Shown here: positions 49,852 through 59,298 of the stretch, in pieces
Numbering within the stretch: the stretch's first letter is position 1
Layout of the letters: each line of letters opens with the position of its first letter
Assembly: GCF_900478295.1 (NCBI RefSeq)
Contig: NZ_LS483488.1
Location: 1,550,001-1,614,000, forward strand
Direction of reading: 5' to 3'
DNA length: 64,000 nt
Source of the DNA: Helicobacter pylori NCTC 11637 = CCUG 17874 = ATCC 43504 = JCM 12093
Lineage (GTDB): Bacteria > Campylobacterota > Campylobacteria > Campylobacterales > Helicobacteraceae
The notes under the pieces: model-generated
The model's database searches: none
The model's input: the letters and a program-made list of their open reading frames with translations, nothing else
Told to the model about the DNA's origin: nothing
Translations under genes and position numbers: made by a program

Positions 49852-50728
49852 GCTTAAACCCCACATCAAGGACGATGAAAATAAAAAACACCACCCCCAA
49901 ATAGCCATTACTCACAAAAAAGGCTTTAGGGATGTTTTTATAATCTCTAGCCACTAAGATCTGCTCATAGAGTAAGATCAAGGCTGAAACCCCTAATCCT
50001 AAATACGCAAAAACCCCCCCATGGTAACATTTCACAAAACAAAGCCAGCATATTAGCGCTACAAGGTGTGAGAGTCTTGAAAGGTTCAAACACCATTTTT
50101 CCCCTAATTTACTAGGAATGGAAAACAAGCCTCTCTCTTTATCAAACTCCATATCCTGTAAAGAATAGAGCAAATCAAACCCAGCCACCCATAACATCAC
50201 CCCTAAAGCCAAAAAGACATTCCATAAAGGAATATCCCCTAAAACCGCCACACTTCCCGCAATGGGGGCTAAACCCAAAGCCAAACCCACGATAAAATGT
50301 GCCAAAGAAGAAAAGCGCTTGAAATACGAATACCCCCCTAAAACGATTAAAAAAGGTAACGAAAGTTTGAAGGCTAAAGGGTTAATGAAATAGCTCACTA
50401 CCACGAATAAAAGAGCGTTTGAAGCGCTAAAAACCACCATGCCTTTAACGCTGATCCTGCCATCCACGCTCGGGCGGTTTTTCGTCCTTGGGTTATCCTT
50501 ATCAATATCCCTATCCACCAAGCGGTTAAACCCCATAGCGAAGTTTCTCGCCCCCAATAAGGCTAAAAAACAAAGGATTAGGGTTTCTAACCCAAAAAAG
50601 AGCGTTTGATTTTTTTGATAGGAGCTTATGACCATAGCCATGAGTAAAAACATGCTAGAAAATATCGTATGCTCCAAAGCGACCAATTCGCTTAAAGCTT
50701 TGATTTTGTGCGTGATTTTTTTAAGCAA
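49844..50728 (-). CDS. UbiA-family prenyltransferase (menaquinone pathway)
   Basis: Integral membrane prenyltransferase of 294 residues and about eight or nine helices. The first Asp-rich motif NRLVDRDIDKDNPRT and the second LLYSLQDMEFDKERG bind the Mg-diphosphate. H. pylori makes menaquinone through the futalosine route and has no ubiquinone, so this UbiA homologue is best read as the prenyltransferase of that pathway (MqnP-like), not a hydroxybenzoate enzyme. The start is TTG at 50728 after GGGA. It corresponds to HP1360 and follows comEC by 28 bp. Confidence 0.88.
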   Translation of the reverse strand: MLKKITHKIKALSELVALEHTIFSSMFLLMAMVISSYQKNQTLFFGLETLILCFLALLGARNFAMGFNRLVDRDIDKDNPRTKNRPSVDGRISVKGMVVFSASNALLFVVVSYFINPLAFKLSLPFLIVLGGYSYFKRFSSLAHFIVGLALGLAPIAGSVAVLGDIPLWNVFLALGVMLWVAGFDLLYSLQDMEFDKERGLFSIPSKLGEKWCLNLSRLSHLVALICWLCFVKCYHGGVFAYLGLGVSALILLYEQILVARDYKNIPKAFFVSNGYLGVVFFIFIVLDVGFKHA

Positions 50729-50756
50729 TGATTTGATCCCTAATAAAATGACTTTT

Positions 50757-52070
50757 CTAACCTACAATTAAGCTAGGCATTATAATATATTGATAGCAAC
50801 AATACAAGAAAAAGCCCGCACTCAAAACATTCATGCTCAAATAAACCTTAAAAAAACGCGCGCTTAAAATCGTTAAAAATAAATGCACCCCTAAAAGCCA
50901 TAAAGGCGAAGGGATTGAAATCGTAGGGATGGTTAAAGGCATGCCTAGAATATTATCCAATAAAGACCCTAAACCCACCGCATGCAAGAACAAACTCAAA
51001 GGGAAAAACACGATAAAAATCAAGCCTAAAGGAATGCTAAAGAGCTGATAGGGCGAAAACATAGGGAAAAAGGCATGCGCAACAATGAGCATGTTCAAAA
51101 ACACCAGCGCGCTTAAGCTTATGGCTTGAAAAGATCGCCTTAAAAAAGAAGAGGTTTTAAAAAAAATTTGAGTGTGTTTTAAGAATAAAAAGATATACCA
51201 CACCCCACAAACAGAAAGCAAAAACCCCACGCTAAAAAGCAATTTAGGGAGTAACGCTATGGCGATACAGCACGCTAAAATCAAAAGTTTAAAACTCAAA
51301 AGCCTTACCCCAAAAAAGCATGCCAAAAACCCTAATAAGCCCATTAAAAACGCCCTGAAAAAAGAGGGTAAAAAATCTAGTAGCAACAAATACCCTAGCA
51401 AAAAAACCCACACCAAAACCCCTATATCATAAAAAGCGTTCCTATAAGGGAAATAGCGTTTTTGTAAGGGGGTATAAAAAAGAGAGAAAAGAAAATACAC
51501 GCTAACGCTCAAAATCCCTAAATGGAACCCGCTAATGGCTAGTAAGTGGTTGATCCCTAGCGCGTTAGCCCTGTCTCTTAAATCCTTATTCAAGCTATCC
51601 CCTATAAATAACGCGCGATACAAATTGCCCACTAAAGCGCTTGAATGAGTGCTGTCAATGAAATGGCGCCAATGCGATTTGAAATCCTGTTTTCGCGTTA
51701 AAGAAAAAGAATAGGTTTGAAAAAAGCATGATCTTAAAGACTCCAAAAACGAGCAAGGTTTGAACTTGCCAAAAAATTGCGCATGGCGGTATTGGAGGTT
51801 CTTTAAAGGCTCTTTAATAATGGTGTAAAAGATCATGCCCTTTGATTGGAGCTTTAAGACAAAATAGGTTTTTTGATCTTTCGTTTTAGGGTATTGTAAT
51901 AAGATTTGAGCGTTCAAGCTTGTAGGTTTTGAAAAATCAAGCTTTTGGTAATTCAAGTATTCTAAATAAAGGTTAATCGCCAACAAAAGGCTTAAAAACA
52001 CCCCACACCATAAGTATTCTTTGGGGGTTGTAAGAAGTTCAAACGCCCCCTGAAAAGTTTTGTCTTTCAA
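50757..52070 (-). CDS. comEC: ComEC/Rec2-type DNA uptake channel
   Basis: Inner-membrane channel that brings transforming single-stranded DNA into the cytoplasm. The 437-residue protein has an N-terminal pair of hydrophobic segments with a short OB-like part and then the Competence domain (from about residue 165: LYRALFIGDS, ANALGINHLLAISGFHLG) with many helices. The C-terminal metallo-beta-lactamase domain of longer ComEC proteins is absent, as is usual in Helicobacter. It overlaps the dnaB stop by 4 bp. H. pylori is naturally competent and comEC (HP1361) is required for uptake across the inner membrane. Confidence 0.92.
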   Translation of the reverse strand: MKDKTFQGAFELLTTPKEYLWCGVFLSLLLAINLYLEYLNYQKLDFSKPTSLNAQILLQYPKTKDQKTYFVLKLQSKGMIFYTIIKEPLKNLQYRHAQFFGKFKPCSFLESLRSCFFQTYSFSLTRKQDFKSHWRHFIDSTHSSALVGNLYRALFIGDSLNKDLRDRANALGINHLLAISGFHLGILSVSVYFLFSLFYTPLQKRYFPYRNAFYDIGVLVWVFLLGYLLLLDFLPSFFRAFLMGLLGFLACFFGVRLLSFKLLILACCIAIALLPKLLFSVGFLLSVCGVWYIFLFLKHTQIFFKTSSFLRRSFQAISLSALVFLNMLIVAHAFFPMFSPYQLFSIPLGLIFIVFFPLSLFLHAVGLGSLLDNILGMPLTIPTISIPSPLWLLGVHLFLTILSARFFKVYLSMNVLSAGFFLYCCYQYIIMPSLIVG

Positions 52071-53533
52071 GTTGTAACTATATCATAATCCACTTTAGTT
52101 TCTTGCCCCTCTTCTAAATGGGAATCTATGGGCATGTCTTCATAGCGCGTGAAAGGAGCGTTAAAGCGCGTATAAACCGTTCCTGTAGCCCCATTCCTGT
52201 TTTTAGCCACGATGATTTCAGCCTCTTCAATGCTGCCATTTTGCTTGTGGATACGCCTTTCTTCATCAACTTTTAGGCGCAACTCTTGCGCCTCTTCAAT
52301 TTTGCCTTCTTTTTTGAGCTTGTCTATTTTGTTGTCTTCAGCCCTCATTTGATAGATATAGCCTCTATATAAAAATAAAACAATATCAGCATCCTGTTCA
52401 ATCCCCCCGCTGTCTTTAATATCCGAAAGAATGGGCCGTTTATCGTCTCGGTTTTCCAGGCTGCGGTTGAGTTGCACTAGCGCTATGATAGGGATTTCTA
52501 ATTCCCTGGCTAAAGTTTTAAGCTCCCTTGAAATTTCAGCGATTTGCTCATGGCGTTCTTTAGTGGCTTTGCTCCCTGACATGAGCTGCAAATAGTCAAT
52601 AAAAGCGATACCCAATTCCTTGTGTTGGGATTTAAGCTTTCGCAGTTGCAAGCGGATTTGCTCTATCCTCACATAACTTTTATCGTAGAAAAAGAGTTTT
52701 TTGCAAGAAAGGTGATCGTAGCATTTGGCTAAATTTTCCCATTGATCATCATCAAGCCTCCCGCTCTCTAAATCATGCATGTTAATAGAAGTGAGATCCG
52801 ATAACGCCCTTAAAGCGAGTTGCTCCGCAGACATTTCTAAACTAAAAACCGCTACCCCTCTATCGTCATTGAGTGCGGATAAGACCATGTTCATCATCAA
52901 ACTGGTTTTACCCATAGACGGCCTTGCCCCTATAATGACTAAACTCCCCTTATTAAAACCGCTCGTATAATTATCCAATTGGACAAAGCCAGTCGGTATG
53001 CCAGTAACTTCCAAACTCCCCTTTCTTTGGTTTTCTGTAATAAGATCCATCGCGCTTTCAAGCACTTCTTTAATGCTCCTAAAGCCCTCTATGGTGCTGC
53101 CATTCAATAACGCATAGACTTCTCGTTCCACAGCGCCTAAAATATCGCTGGATTTTTGCGCGCTTTCTAGGGCTTGCTCTCTAATGGTGTTAGCCAAGCC
53201 AAAAAGTTTTCGTTTAATGGAAGCGTTTTTAATCTCTTCCACATAGGCTTCAATATTATCTATAGGGCTTGCCGCAAAAATAGCGACCAGATCCTCTTCT
53301 TTGATTTGTTTGTCTTTAGGCATTTTTTGGCGGATAAAATTCTCATCAATGGGGCAATCTTCTTCATGCAGTTTTAAAGCGATTTCAAAAAACAAGCCGT
53401 TAGGCGGGTAGTAAAAATCGCTAGGCTCTAAAACGCTATGGACCTCTTCAATCTTATGATTGGCCAACACAATGCCTGAAAGCACGATCCTTTCAATGTT
53501 TTGCAATTGCTGCAAATGCTTTAAATGATCCAT
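52067..53533 (-). CDS. dnaB: Replicative DNA helicase DnaB
   Basis: Hexameric helicase that unwinds DNA ahead of the replication fork. The N-terminal domain (about 1-110, NIERIVLSGIVLANHKIEEV) and the RecA-like domain with Walker A GARPSMGKTS, FSLEMSAEQLALR, the Walker B IAFIDYLQLMSG and DIKDSGGIEQDADIVLFLYR are present. Length 488 is normal and no intein is seen. The stop overlaps comEC by 4 bp, tying a replication gene to a competence gene. It lies 10 bp after nnr. Confidence 0.97.
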   Translation of the reverse strand: MDHLKHLQQLQNIERIVLSGIVLANHKIEEVHSVLEPSDFYYPPNGLFFEIALKLHEEDCPIDENFIRQKMPKDKQIKEEDLVAIFAASPIDNIEAYVEEIKNASIKRKLFGLANTIREQALESAQKSSDILGAVEREVYALLNGSTIEGFRSIKEVLESAMDLITENQRKGSLEVTGIPTGFVQLDNYTSGFNKGSLVIIGARPSMGKTSLMMNMVLSALNDDRGVAVFSLEMSAEQLALRALSDLTSINMHDLESGRLDDDQWENLAKCYDHLSCKKLFFYDKSYVRIEQIRLQLRKLKSQHKELGIAFIDYLQLMSGSKATKERHEQIAEISRELKTLARELEIPIIALVQLNRSLENRDDKRPILSDIKDSGGIEQDADIVLFLYRGYIYQMRAEDNKIDKLKKEGKIEEAQELRLKVDEERRIHKQNGSIEEAEIIVAKNRNGATGTVYTRFNAPFTRYEDMPIDSHLEEGQETKVDYDIVTT

Positions 53534-53543
53534 TTTTATCCTT

Positions 53544-54944
53544 TTATAATCGTTTGATCTTTTCTATCAGATCTAGGGGCGTTAAAGCGTAATTATTCTT
53601 AAATTCCAAACTCGCTAGCGCGTGCGCTAAACTTGCGTTAATAGCGGCGTCTAAAGGCGTGTAGTTTTGAGAAAGCAAGCTTAAAATAAGCCCCGCTAAC
53701 ACATCGCCACTCCCTGCTTTGGCTAAAGCCACGCTCCCTAAAATGTTGATAAAAACCTGCCCTTGATGAGCGATTAGGGTATTAGCCCCCTTTAAAAGCA
53801 AAACCACCTTAGGGTATTTTTGAGAAAAATCCCTTGCGATTTCTAGTTTATTGTCTAATAATTCTAGCATGCTTATATTGATCCCCACTAATTTTAACAA
53901 CGATAAAAACTCTTTAGGGTGAGGGGTTAAAACGGCTTCTTTTTCTAAGGCTTGTAAGATCTCTTTGTGATAAAAAACGCCCGCATCTAAAACGCATGGG
54001 GCTAATTCAAGCCACCTATTAAAATCCTTTGGGATATTTTCTAACCCCATGCCAAGAGCGAACGCGCTCAATAAGTTAGGGAAATTTTCACAAAAAACCA
54101 ATTCTAAAGGCTTGTTATTAGAAGTTATCTCGCATTCTAACGCTTGAACGCTCACCACTCCAGATCCAAAACTTAACGCGCTTAAAGCGCTCAATAACCC
54201 CGCCCCACTATGCTTGCCTAAAAGAACATGCGCATGCCCGTAATCGCCTTTATGAGCGTTTTTTTTATCCCTTAAGGGCAGTTTCAAATCGCTTTTTTCT
54301 AGTAAAAAAGTGTCTGTTGGGATCTCATAGATTGGATTAAAAACCCCTAAATGCCCCACTTTCAATTCCCCTACATAGTCTTTAGCCCTATCGCTTAATA
54401 AGCATGATTTGATAGCGCCCATGCTGATAGTCAAATCCGCTTTAAACGCCCTCTTATCCACCCTGCCTTTAGAATCGATCCCGCTAGGAATGTCGCAAGC
54501 GATTTTAAAGCGCGCTTTTTGAGAAAGGCTTTCAAAGTTTAAAAACGGCTCTAATTTGCCTTTAAAATGACTCCCTATCACGCAATCTATTAAAACATCG
54601 CATTCTAAATTTTGATTAAGGGCGTTTTCTTCGTATGTTTTGATGACTACCCCTGCTTTTTTAGCCCTTTCTTTTTGCAATTGGCACATGGGGCTTTTGG
54701 TTAGTTTCATTTCAAAGACCAGCACTCTAAAACGCCCCACTAAACGCCTGGCTAACGCATAGCCATCGCCCCCATTATCCCCGCTCCCACAAAGGATAAT
54801 GACTTTAGCGCCTAAAGAAGCGTTTTGTAAAACCGCCCTTTCTAAAGCCATCGCGGCGTTTTCCATTAAAATGTCTTCGCTTAAAAACAATTCTTCAATC
54901 GCCCTTTTATCTAGAGCATTCACTTTTTCATACACTGAAAGCAT
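53544..54944 (-). CDS. nnr: Bifunctional NAD(P)H-hydrate epimerase/dehydratase
   Basis: Repairs damaged NAD(P)H hydrates. The N-terminal YjeF_N epimerase domain (about 1-205, [12 protein letters not shown] and [16 protein letters not shown]) is followed by the C-terminal ADP-dependent dehydratase of the ribokinase fold (about 215-466, [16 protein letters not shown] and [12 protein letters not shown]). I chose ATG 54944, directly after the crdS stop and preceded by AAGGA; a longer frame runs into crdS. Length 466 is normal. It corresponds to HP1363. Confidence 0.93.
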   Translation of the reverse strand: MLSVYEKVNALDKRAIEELFLSEDILMENAAMALERAVLQNASLGAKVIILCGSGDNGGDGYALARRLVGRFRVLVFEMKLTKSPMCQLQKERAKKAGVVIKTYEENALNQNLECDVLIDCVIGSHFKGKLEPFLNFESLSQKARFKIACDIPSGIDSKGRVDKRAFKADLTISMGAIKSCLLSDRAKDYVGELKVGHLGVFNPIYEIPTDTFLLEKSDLKLPLRDKKNAHKGDYGHAHVLLGKHSGAGLLSALSALSFGSGVVSVQALECEITSNNKPLELVFCENFPNLLSAFALGMGLENIPKDFNRWLELAPCVLDAGVFYHKEILQALEKEAVLTPHPKEFLSLLKLVGINISMLELLDNKLEIARDFSQKYPKVVLLLKGANTLIAHQGQVFINILGSVALAKAGSGDVLAGLILSLLSQNYTPLDAAINASLAHALASLEFKNNYALTPLDLIEKIKRL

Positions 54945-54946
54945 CT

Positions 54947-56118
54947 TTATCCTTGAAATTGAACGCAAAACGAATTTTCGTAAAACGATCCTTTTAAAGA
55001 GGGTTCGCTATGAATTTCTAAACGCATTTTATACTTTTCGCACACTTTTTTCACTAAATCTAACCCTATACCATAACCCAACACGCTAGAATTGAAACGC
55101 GCGTAACGAACGCTTAATTCTGCGATCTTGTCTTTAGGGATTTCATACCCTAAATTTTTCACTTTCAAAAATGCATGCGTTAGCTCTATGTGGATATACC
55201 CATGCATGACGCTGTATTTGATCGCGTTCATGAGCAAATTGCTATAAAGCGAAAGGAAATCCTGCTCTTTAGCCTTAAATTCCACTCCCACTAAATCGCT
55301 TTTAAATTCCAACTTGTGGTAGTCTATCATCTCGCTAAAAAGCGTGTTTTCTTTAATAATTAGGGCTTTTAAATCTAAAAGCACAAGGGATTCGCGCTCA
55401 ATGTCTTGCATCACTAAATACGAGAGCGAGTGGTATAAAAAACTCATGCGCTGGATAGCGATTTTAATGCGGCGGTGTTGTTGGTTGTCTTCTAAGGTTT
55501 TTAAAGACAAGACTAAAGCGCTCATGGGGGTGTTTAATTCATGCGTGGTGTTTTTTAAAAAATGATCAATACGGGTGATTTCATTCCTAATGGGCTTTAA
55601 AAACAAACGCCCCAAAAACACAGAAACCCCTATCACGCATAAAAACGCTACGACAAACACTAAAACGATGTTACGATACAAGGAAGAAAAATGAAGGGGT
55701 TTAGAATTTTTAAAAAGCATTTTAGCCACGCCCAAGTGGGCGAAAGTTTCATCGCTAAACAGGTAATACTCTCCCCTAAAACTAAAAAAGCCCGCTTCTT
55801 TATGGTTTTTAATCAAATTGGCACTTTCAGGGATATTAGAATACAAAATGCGCTTTTTACTATCAAAAAGAGCTATGGAAGCGTCTTTATAGCGTGAAAT
55901 GAGAGCGTTTAAAGCGTTTTGATAATCCCCATGCGTTTGCATGTGCAAGGCAATCACTTCGCTAGCGATCTTAGAGGCCATTTTGTCCATGTCCATGCGT
56001 ATCATTTTGATTTTTTCGTTTTTTTCATAGTTAAACGCTAAAACGCTAATCACTAGCATCAACACAAACGAAGAGCCCAAATAAGTCCCTAAAAAGAGTT
56101 TGAGGGATTTTTTTTCAT
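54947..56118 (-). CDS. crdS: Copper-responsive sensor histidine kinase CrdS, out of frame at A8
   Basis: Membrane kinase that with CrdR turns on copper resistance genes. From the ATG at 56118 (overlapping the crdR stop), eight A (56108-56115) put the reading into TAG after nine codons; nine (or six) A would give [18 protein letters not shown] and a protein of about 390 residues. The rest is intact: two membrane segments around a periplasmic sensor part (about 45-130), H-box [10 protein letters not shown] box [11 protein letters not shown] and a C-terminal [12 protein letters not shown] box. Use of an internal TTG at 56080 after AGGGA could still yield a 377-residue form. It corresponds to HP1364. 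Confidence 0.85.
56108..56115 (-). repeat. A8 (plus-strand T8) tract at the crdS start
   Basis: Eight A directly after the crdS ATG codon. The number decides the frame: 9 or 6 is open, 8 is closed. Confidence 0.85.
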
Positions 56119-56756
56119 AGTGGGTTAAAGCGATAGCCCACCCCCTTATGCGTTTCTATACAATCTTTCCCCAAGAGCTTACGCAACACCTTAATATAAG
56201 TGCGTAAGGTGGAATCATCAATAGCCTGCTCCCATAAGTTATTTTCTAACGCTTGAGAGCTAATGATTTGCCCTTTATGTTCTAAAAAGTATTCTAAAAG
56301 TTGGGCGGTTTTGGGCGGCAAGATCTCTTTTTTGCCCCTGACACTCAAGCAATTTTGGTGGTAAAAAATGTTAGGCATGATTTCTATAGGATCATCATTG
56401 AAAAACCTTTTAATGCGCGCTTCCAATTCGTCTAAATCAAAAGGCTTTTTCAAATAATCGCTCGCTCCTAAATTAAAAGCGTTTTTTAAGGTAGCGTTAT
56501 CCTGTAAGGCGGTGATAAAAATCACAGGCGTAGAGATTAAAAAATCGTTTTTGATGCGCTTAAACAATTCCAAGCTATTCATTTCAGGCACTTGCACGTC
56601 TAAAAGCAAGAGGTTGAAGCGCTCAACCGAGAGCCTTTCATAAGCTTCTTTCCCGTTAAAAGCGCAAAACACTTCATAGCCCAAATGCTCTAAAAACTCC
56701 TTAACGCTCTCGCTTAAAAGGTAATCGTCTTCTAGTAAAAAAATCTTTTTTTGCAT
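56115..56756 (-). CDS. crdR: Copper-responsive response regulator CrdR
   Basis: OmpR/PhoB-type regulator of 213 residues. The receiver domain has LLEDD, the phospho-acceptor Asp53 ([10 protein letters not shown]), a TALQ Thr and a conserved Lys in YLKKPFD; the C-terminal winged helix includes [22 protein letters not shown] and THKGVGYRF. In 26695 HP1365 (CrdR) activates crdAB-czcAB genes on copper exposure. No ribosome site precedes the ATG, and a -10 TACAAT ends 6 bases before it, so the mRNA may be leaderless. Confidence 0.93.
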   Translation of the reverse strand: MQKKIFLLEDDYLLSESVKEFLEHLGYEVFCAFNGKEAYERLSVERFNLLLLDVQVPEMNSLELFKRIKNDFLISTPVIFITALQDNATLKNAFNLGASDYLKKPFDLDELEARIKRFFNDDPIEIMPNIFYHQNCLSVRGKKEILPPKTAQLLEYFLEHKGQIISSQALENNLWEQAIDDSTLRTYIKVLRKLLGKDCIETHKGVGYRFNPL

Positions 56757-56762
56757 GGGGGT

Positions 56763-56768
56763 ATTGTA
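56763..56768 (-). promoter_or_regulatory. crdR: -10 element of crdR
   Basis: TACAAT on the minus strand, separated from the crdR ATG by ACCCCC. Transcription from it would start at or within a base or two of the A of ATG. Confidence 0.5.
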
Positions 56769-56790
56769 GCGCTTAATGAGCGGGCTTTGT

Positions 56791-56796
56791 TATAAT
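56791..56796 (+). promoter_or_regulatory. -10 element of the type III mod gene
   Basis: Consensus TATAAT preceded by TTTGT, 31 bases before the mod ATG, in the divergent crdR-mod gap. The ribosome site AAGGAG is at 56814-56819. Confidence 0.6.
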
Positions 56797-56826
56797 ACTT
56801 TTTCATGTTTTTTAAGGAGCGTTATA

Positions 56827-59288
56827 ATGAAAACGAACGAAGTGCAATTTTATGAAGTTTTAGAAAACCTTTTCATAGGCGTTAAGATTGAAGACAAGCA
56901 AGAAAGCCTTTTAGATCCTACCCCTAGAGCAATGAAAAATGGCATGATCAATCTCATGAAAGCTAAAAGCCAGTATTATCAAAGAAAAAAACAAAAATTA
57001 AAAAAACTCATTGATTGTAAATGCCAAAACAACAACGATCTCAAAGAAGAATTGTTTGACAAACTCTATAGCTTTTTCAAGCGTTATTTGAGCGCTAATG
57101 GAGGGATTTATTTCAACGACACGCCCCTTTATGACAGCCTTTATACTAAAAGCGATTATGAAAAATGCTCCCTTAAAAAAGACACCGCCTTATTTTATAA
57201 AACTAAAGATCTTTATTACGTGAAAAGCGAAACGATTTATAAGGATTTTTGCTTTGAATTAGAGGGCATTCTTTTTAACTTTGACACTTCTTTGCTAGAA
57301 AGCAAAAAATATAATGAAAAAGTGGATCTGGTTTTTAATCTAAAAGATACAGACACAAAAACTAACACCCTAAATTTTAGCGTTACACTCAGCAGCAAGG
57401 GGACTCAAACCAAAACGAATGAAATTCTCAAAGAATGTTTCAATCAAGGCGTCAAACTTGATGAAGAAATTTTAAAAAAAGCGTTTGTGAAATTCAAAAA
57501 GCAAGGCAGTATGGATTATTTCATTCATAAAAACGCGCTAGGGTTTTTAGAAGAGCAGTTGGATTTGTATCTGTTTGAATACCTTTTTAAAGAAATGACT
57601 GCATTTGATTTAAAACGCCTTAATGAAATCAACACCATTAAGGAAGTGGCGTTGCAAGTGATTGTATTAGTGAGCGAATTTGAAAACGAACTTTGTAAGA
57701 TTTGGAACAAACCCCGCTTTGTATTGAACTCGCATTTCATTGTGAGCCTAGATCAATTAAAAGCTAAAAACTACGATTTGAGTAAAATCACAAGCCATCC
57801 AAACTACCCTAAACAAGTTAAAGAATGGCAAGACTTGAATTTAAAAACCACAGACAATCTTTTAGAAAATGAGTTCTTGCCCCTAGACACTATTTATTTT
57901 AAAGATTTAGAAGAAGAGATTAAAAGCCAATTCAATGAAGATGAAATCAATGGCACGCTCATTAAAAGCGAAAACTACCAAGCCCTAAACTCTCTCAAAA
58001 ACCGCTATAAAGAAGCCATTGATTGCATTTATATTGATCCGCCTTACAACACGCAAAACAATGAATTTGTTTATGCGGATAATTTCAAACGCTCCAGCTG
58101 GCTGGCTATGATGGAAAACCGCCTAGAGCTTGCACACGCTCTATTGAATAATAAAGGCGTGATGTTTGTGAGCATTGATGACAACGAACAGGCGTATTTA
58201 AAAGCGCTCATGGACGAAGTGTTTAATGGGGGGGGGGGGGGGGTGATAACTTTGTAAATACGATTATTTGGGAAAAAAAGTATTCTCCACAAAATGATGC
58301 GAAATGGTTCTCTGATAACCACGATTTTATTTTACTATATGCTAAGGATAAAGGAATTTGGCGGCCTAATTTATTACCACGCACAAGCGAGATGAATGCA
58401 CGCTATAAAAATTTAGATAACGATGAAAGGGGTGCGTGGAAACCTAGTGATTGTTTGGTAAAAACTTATATGGCGAGTTATGATTATCCTATCACTACAC
58501 CAAGTGGAAAAGTTGTAACGCCACCAAAAGGGCGGTGTTGGATGACTTCAAAAGAAAATTTTCAAAAACTTGTAGATGATAATCGTATTTATTTTGGAAG
58601 AAATGGAGACAATGTTCCTAGTTTGAAACGCTTTTTAAGTGAAGTCAAGCAAGGCACAACACCTTTAACAATATGGAAATATACAGAAGTAGGACATAAT
58701 CAAGACGCCACAAAACAATTGCTAGCTCTCTTTAATAATGTAAAACTTTTTGACACCCCCAAACCCGAAGCCCTACTCCAACGCATTTTAGAAATTTCCA
58801 CAAAAGAAAACGATCTCGTGTGCGATTTTTTCGCTGGGAGCGGGACGACTTGCACGGTGGCGCACAAAATGAAAAGGAAGTATATCGGTATTGAAATGGG
58901 GGAGCACTTTGAGAGCGTGATTTTGCCTCGCCTTAAAAAGGTTATCGGCGGTTTTAAAAGCGGTGCGGCTAAAGAATTTAATGGGGGTGGGGTAATCAAA
59001 GTCTATGCGTTAGAAAGCTATGAAGAGATTTTAAGAAAAATCAAGTATGAAGACAATGACAAACCCTTAGCTTATGATGAACAATACAGCGATTTAGTGG
59101 AGTGCAAAAACGAATCTTACACGCTCAATGTAGAAGCGCTAGAAAAAATGGGCGTGGATATTAAAGAGACTTTGGAAAATTTACACGGCGTTGGAGTGGA
59201 GTTTTTCAATGAAAAGGTGGTGAAATTTAAAGGGAATGATAAAGAAGTAGAGATTTTAAAAGCCTTAAAAGAAGCGCTCATTTGGTAA
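56827..59288 (+). CDS. modH: Type III DNA methyltransferase (Mod), switched off at G16
   Basis: Adenine methyltransferase and specificity subunit of a type III system. From ATG 56827 (after AAGGAG) it reads to motif IV DPPYNT (residues 404-409), then meets 16 G at 58228-58243 and stops at TAA 58255-58257. With 14 or 17 G it continues NFVNTIIWEKK and runs to 59288 (about 820 residues), through the central recognition region to motif I FAGSGTTCT and the C-terminal ALKEALIW. Motif IV before motif I is the type III order. Position (next to res and crdR) and the poly-G fit the phase-variable modH gene (HP1369/HP1370); the allele number is not known. Confidence 0.9.
58228..58243 (+). repeat. G16 phase-variation tract in mod
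   Basis: Sixteen consecutive G inside the mod gene. The frame is open at 14 or 17; 16 is an off state. Confidence 0.95.
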
Positions 59289-59298
59289 GGAGAAAATC

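Noticed and set aside
49852..49908. Longer start for the HP1359-type gene
   Set aside because: It would overlap the prenyltransferase by 65 bp; ATG 49851 has an 8-bp overlap and a G-rich site.
51172..51432. Plus-strand Lys-rich frame of 86 codons inside comEC
   Set aside because: Antisense of hydrophobic membrane helices; no start context.
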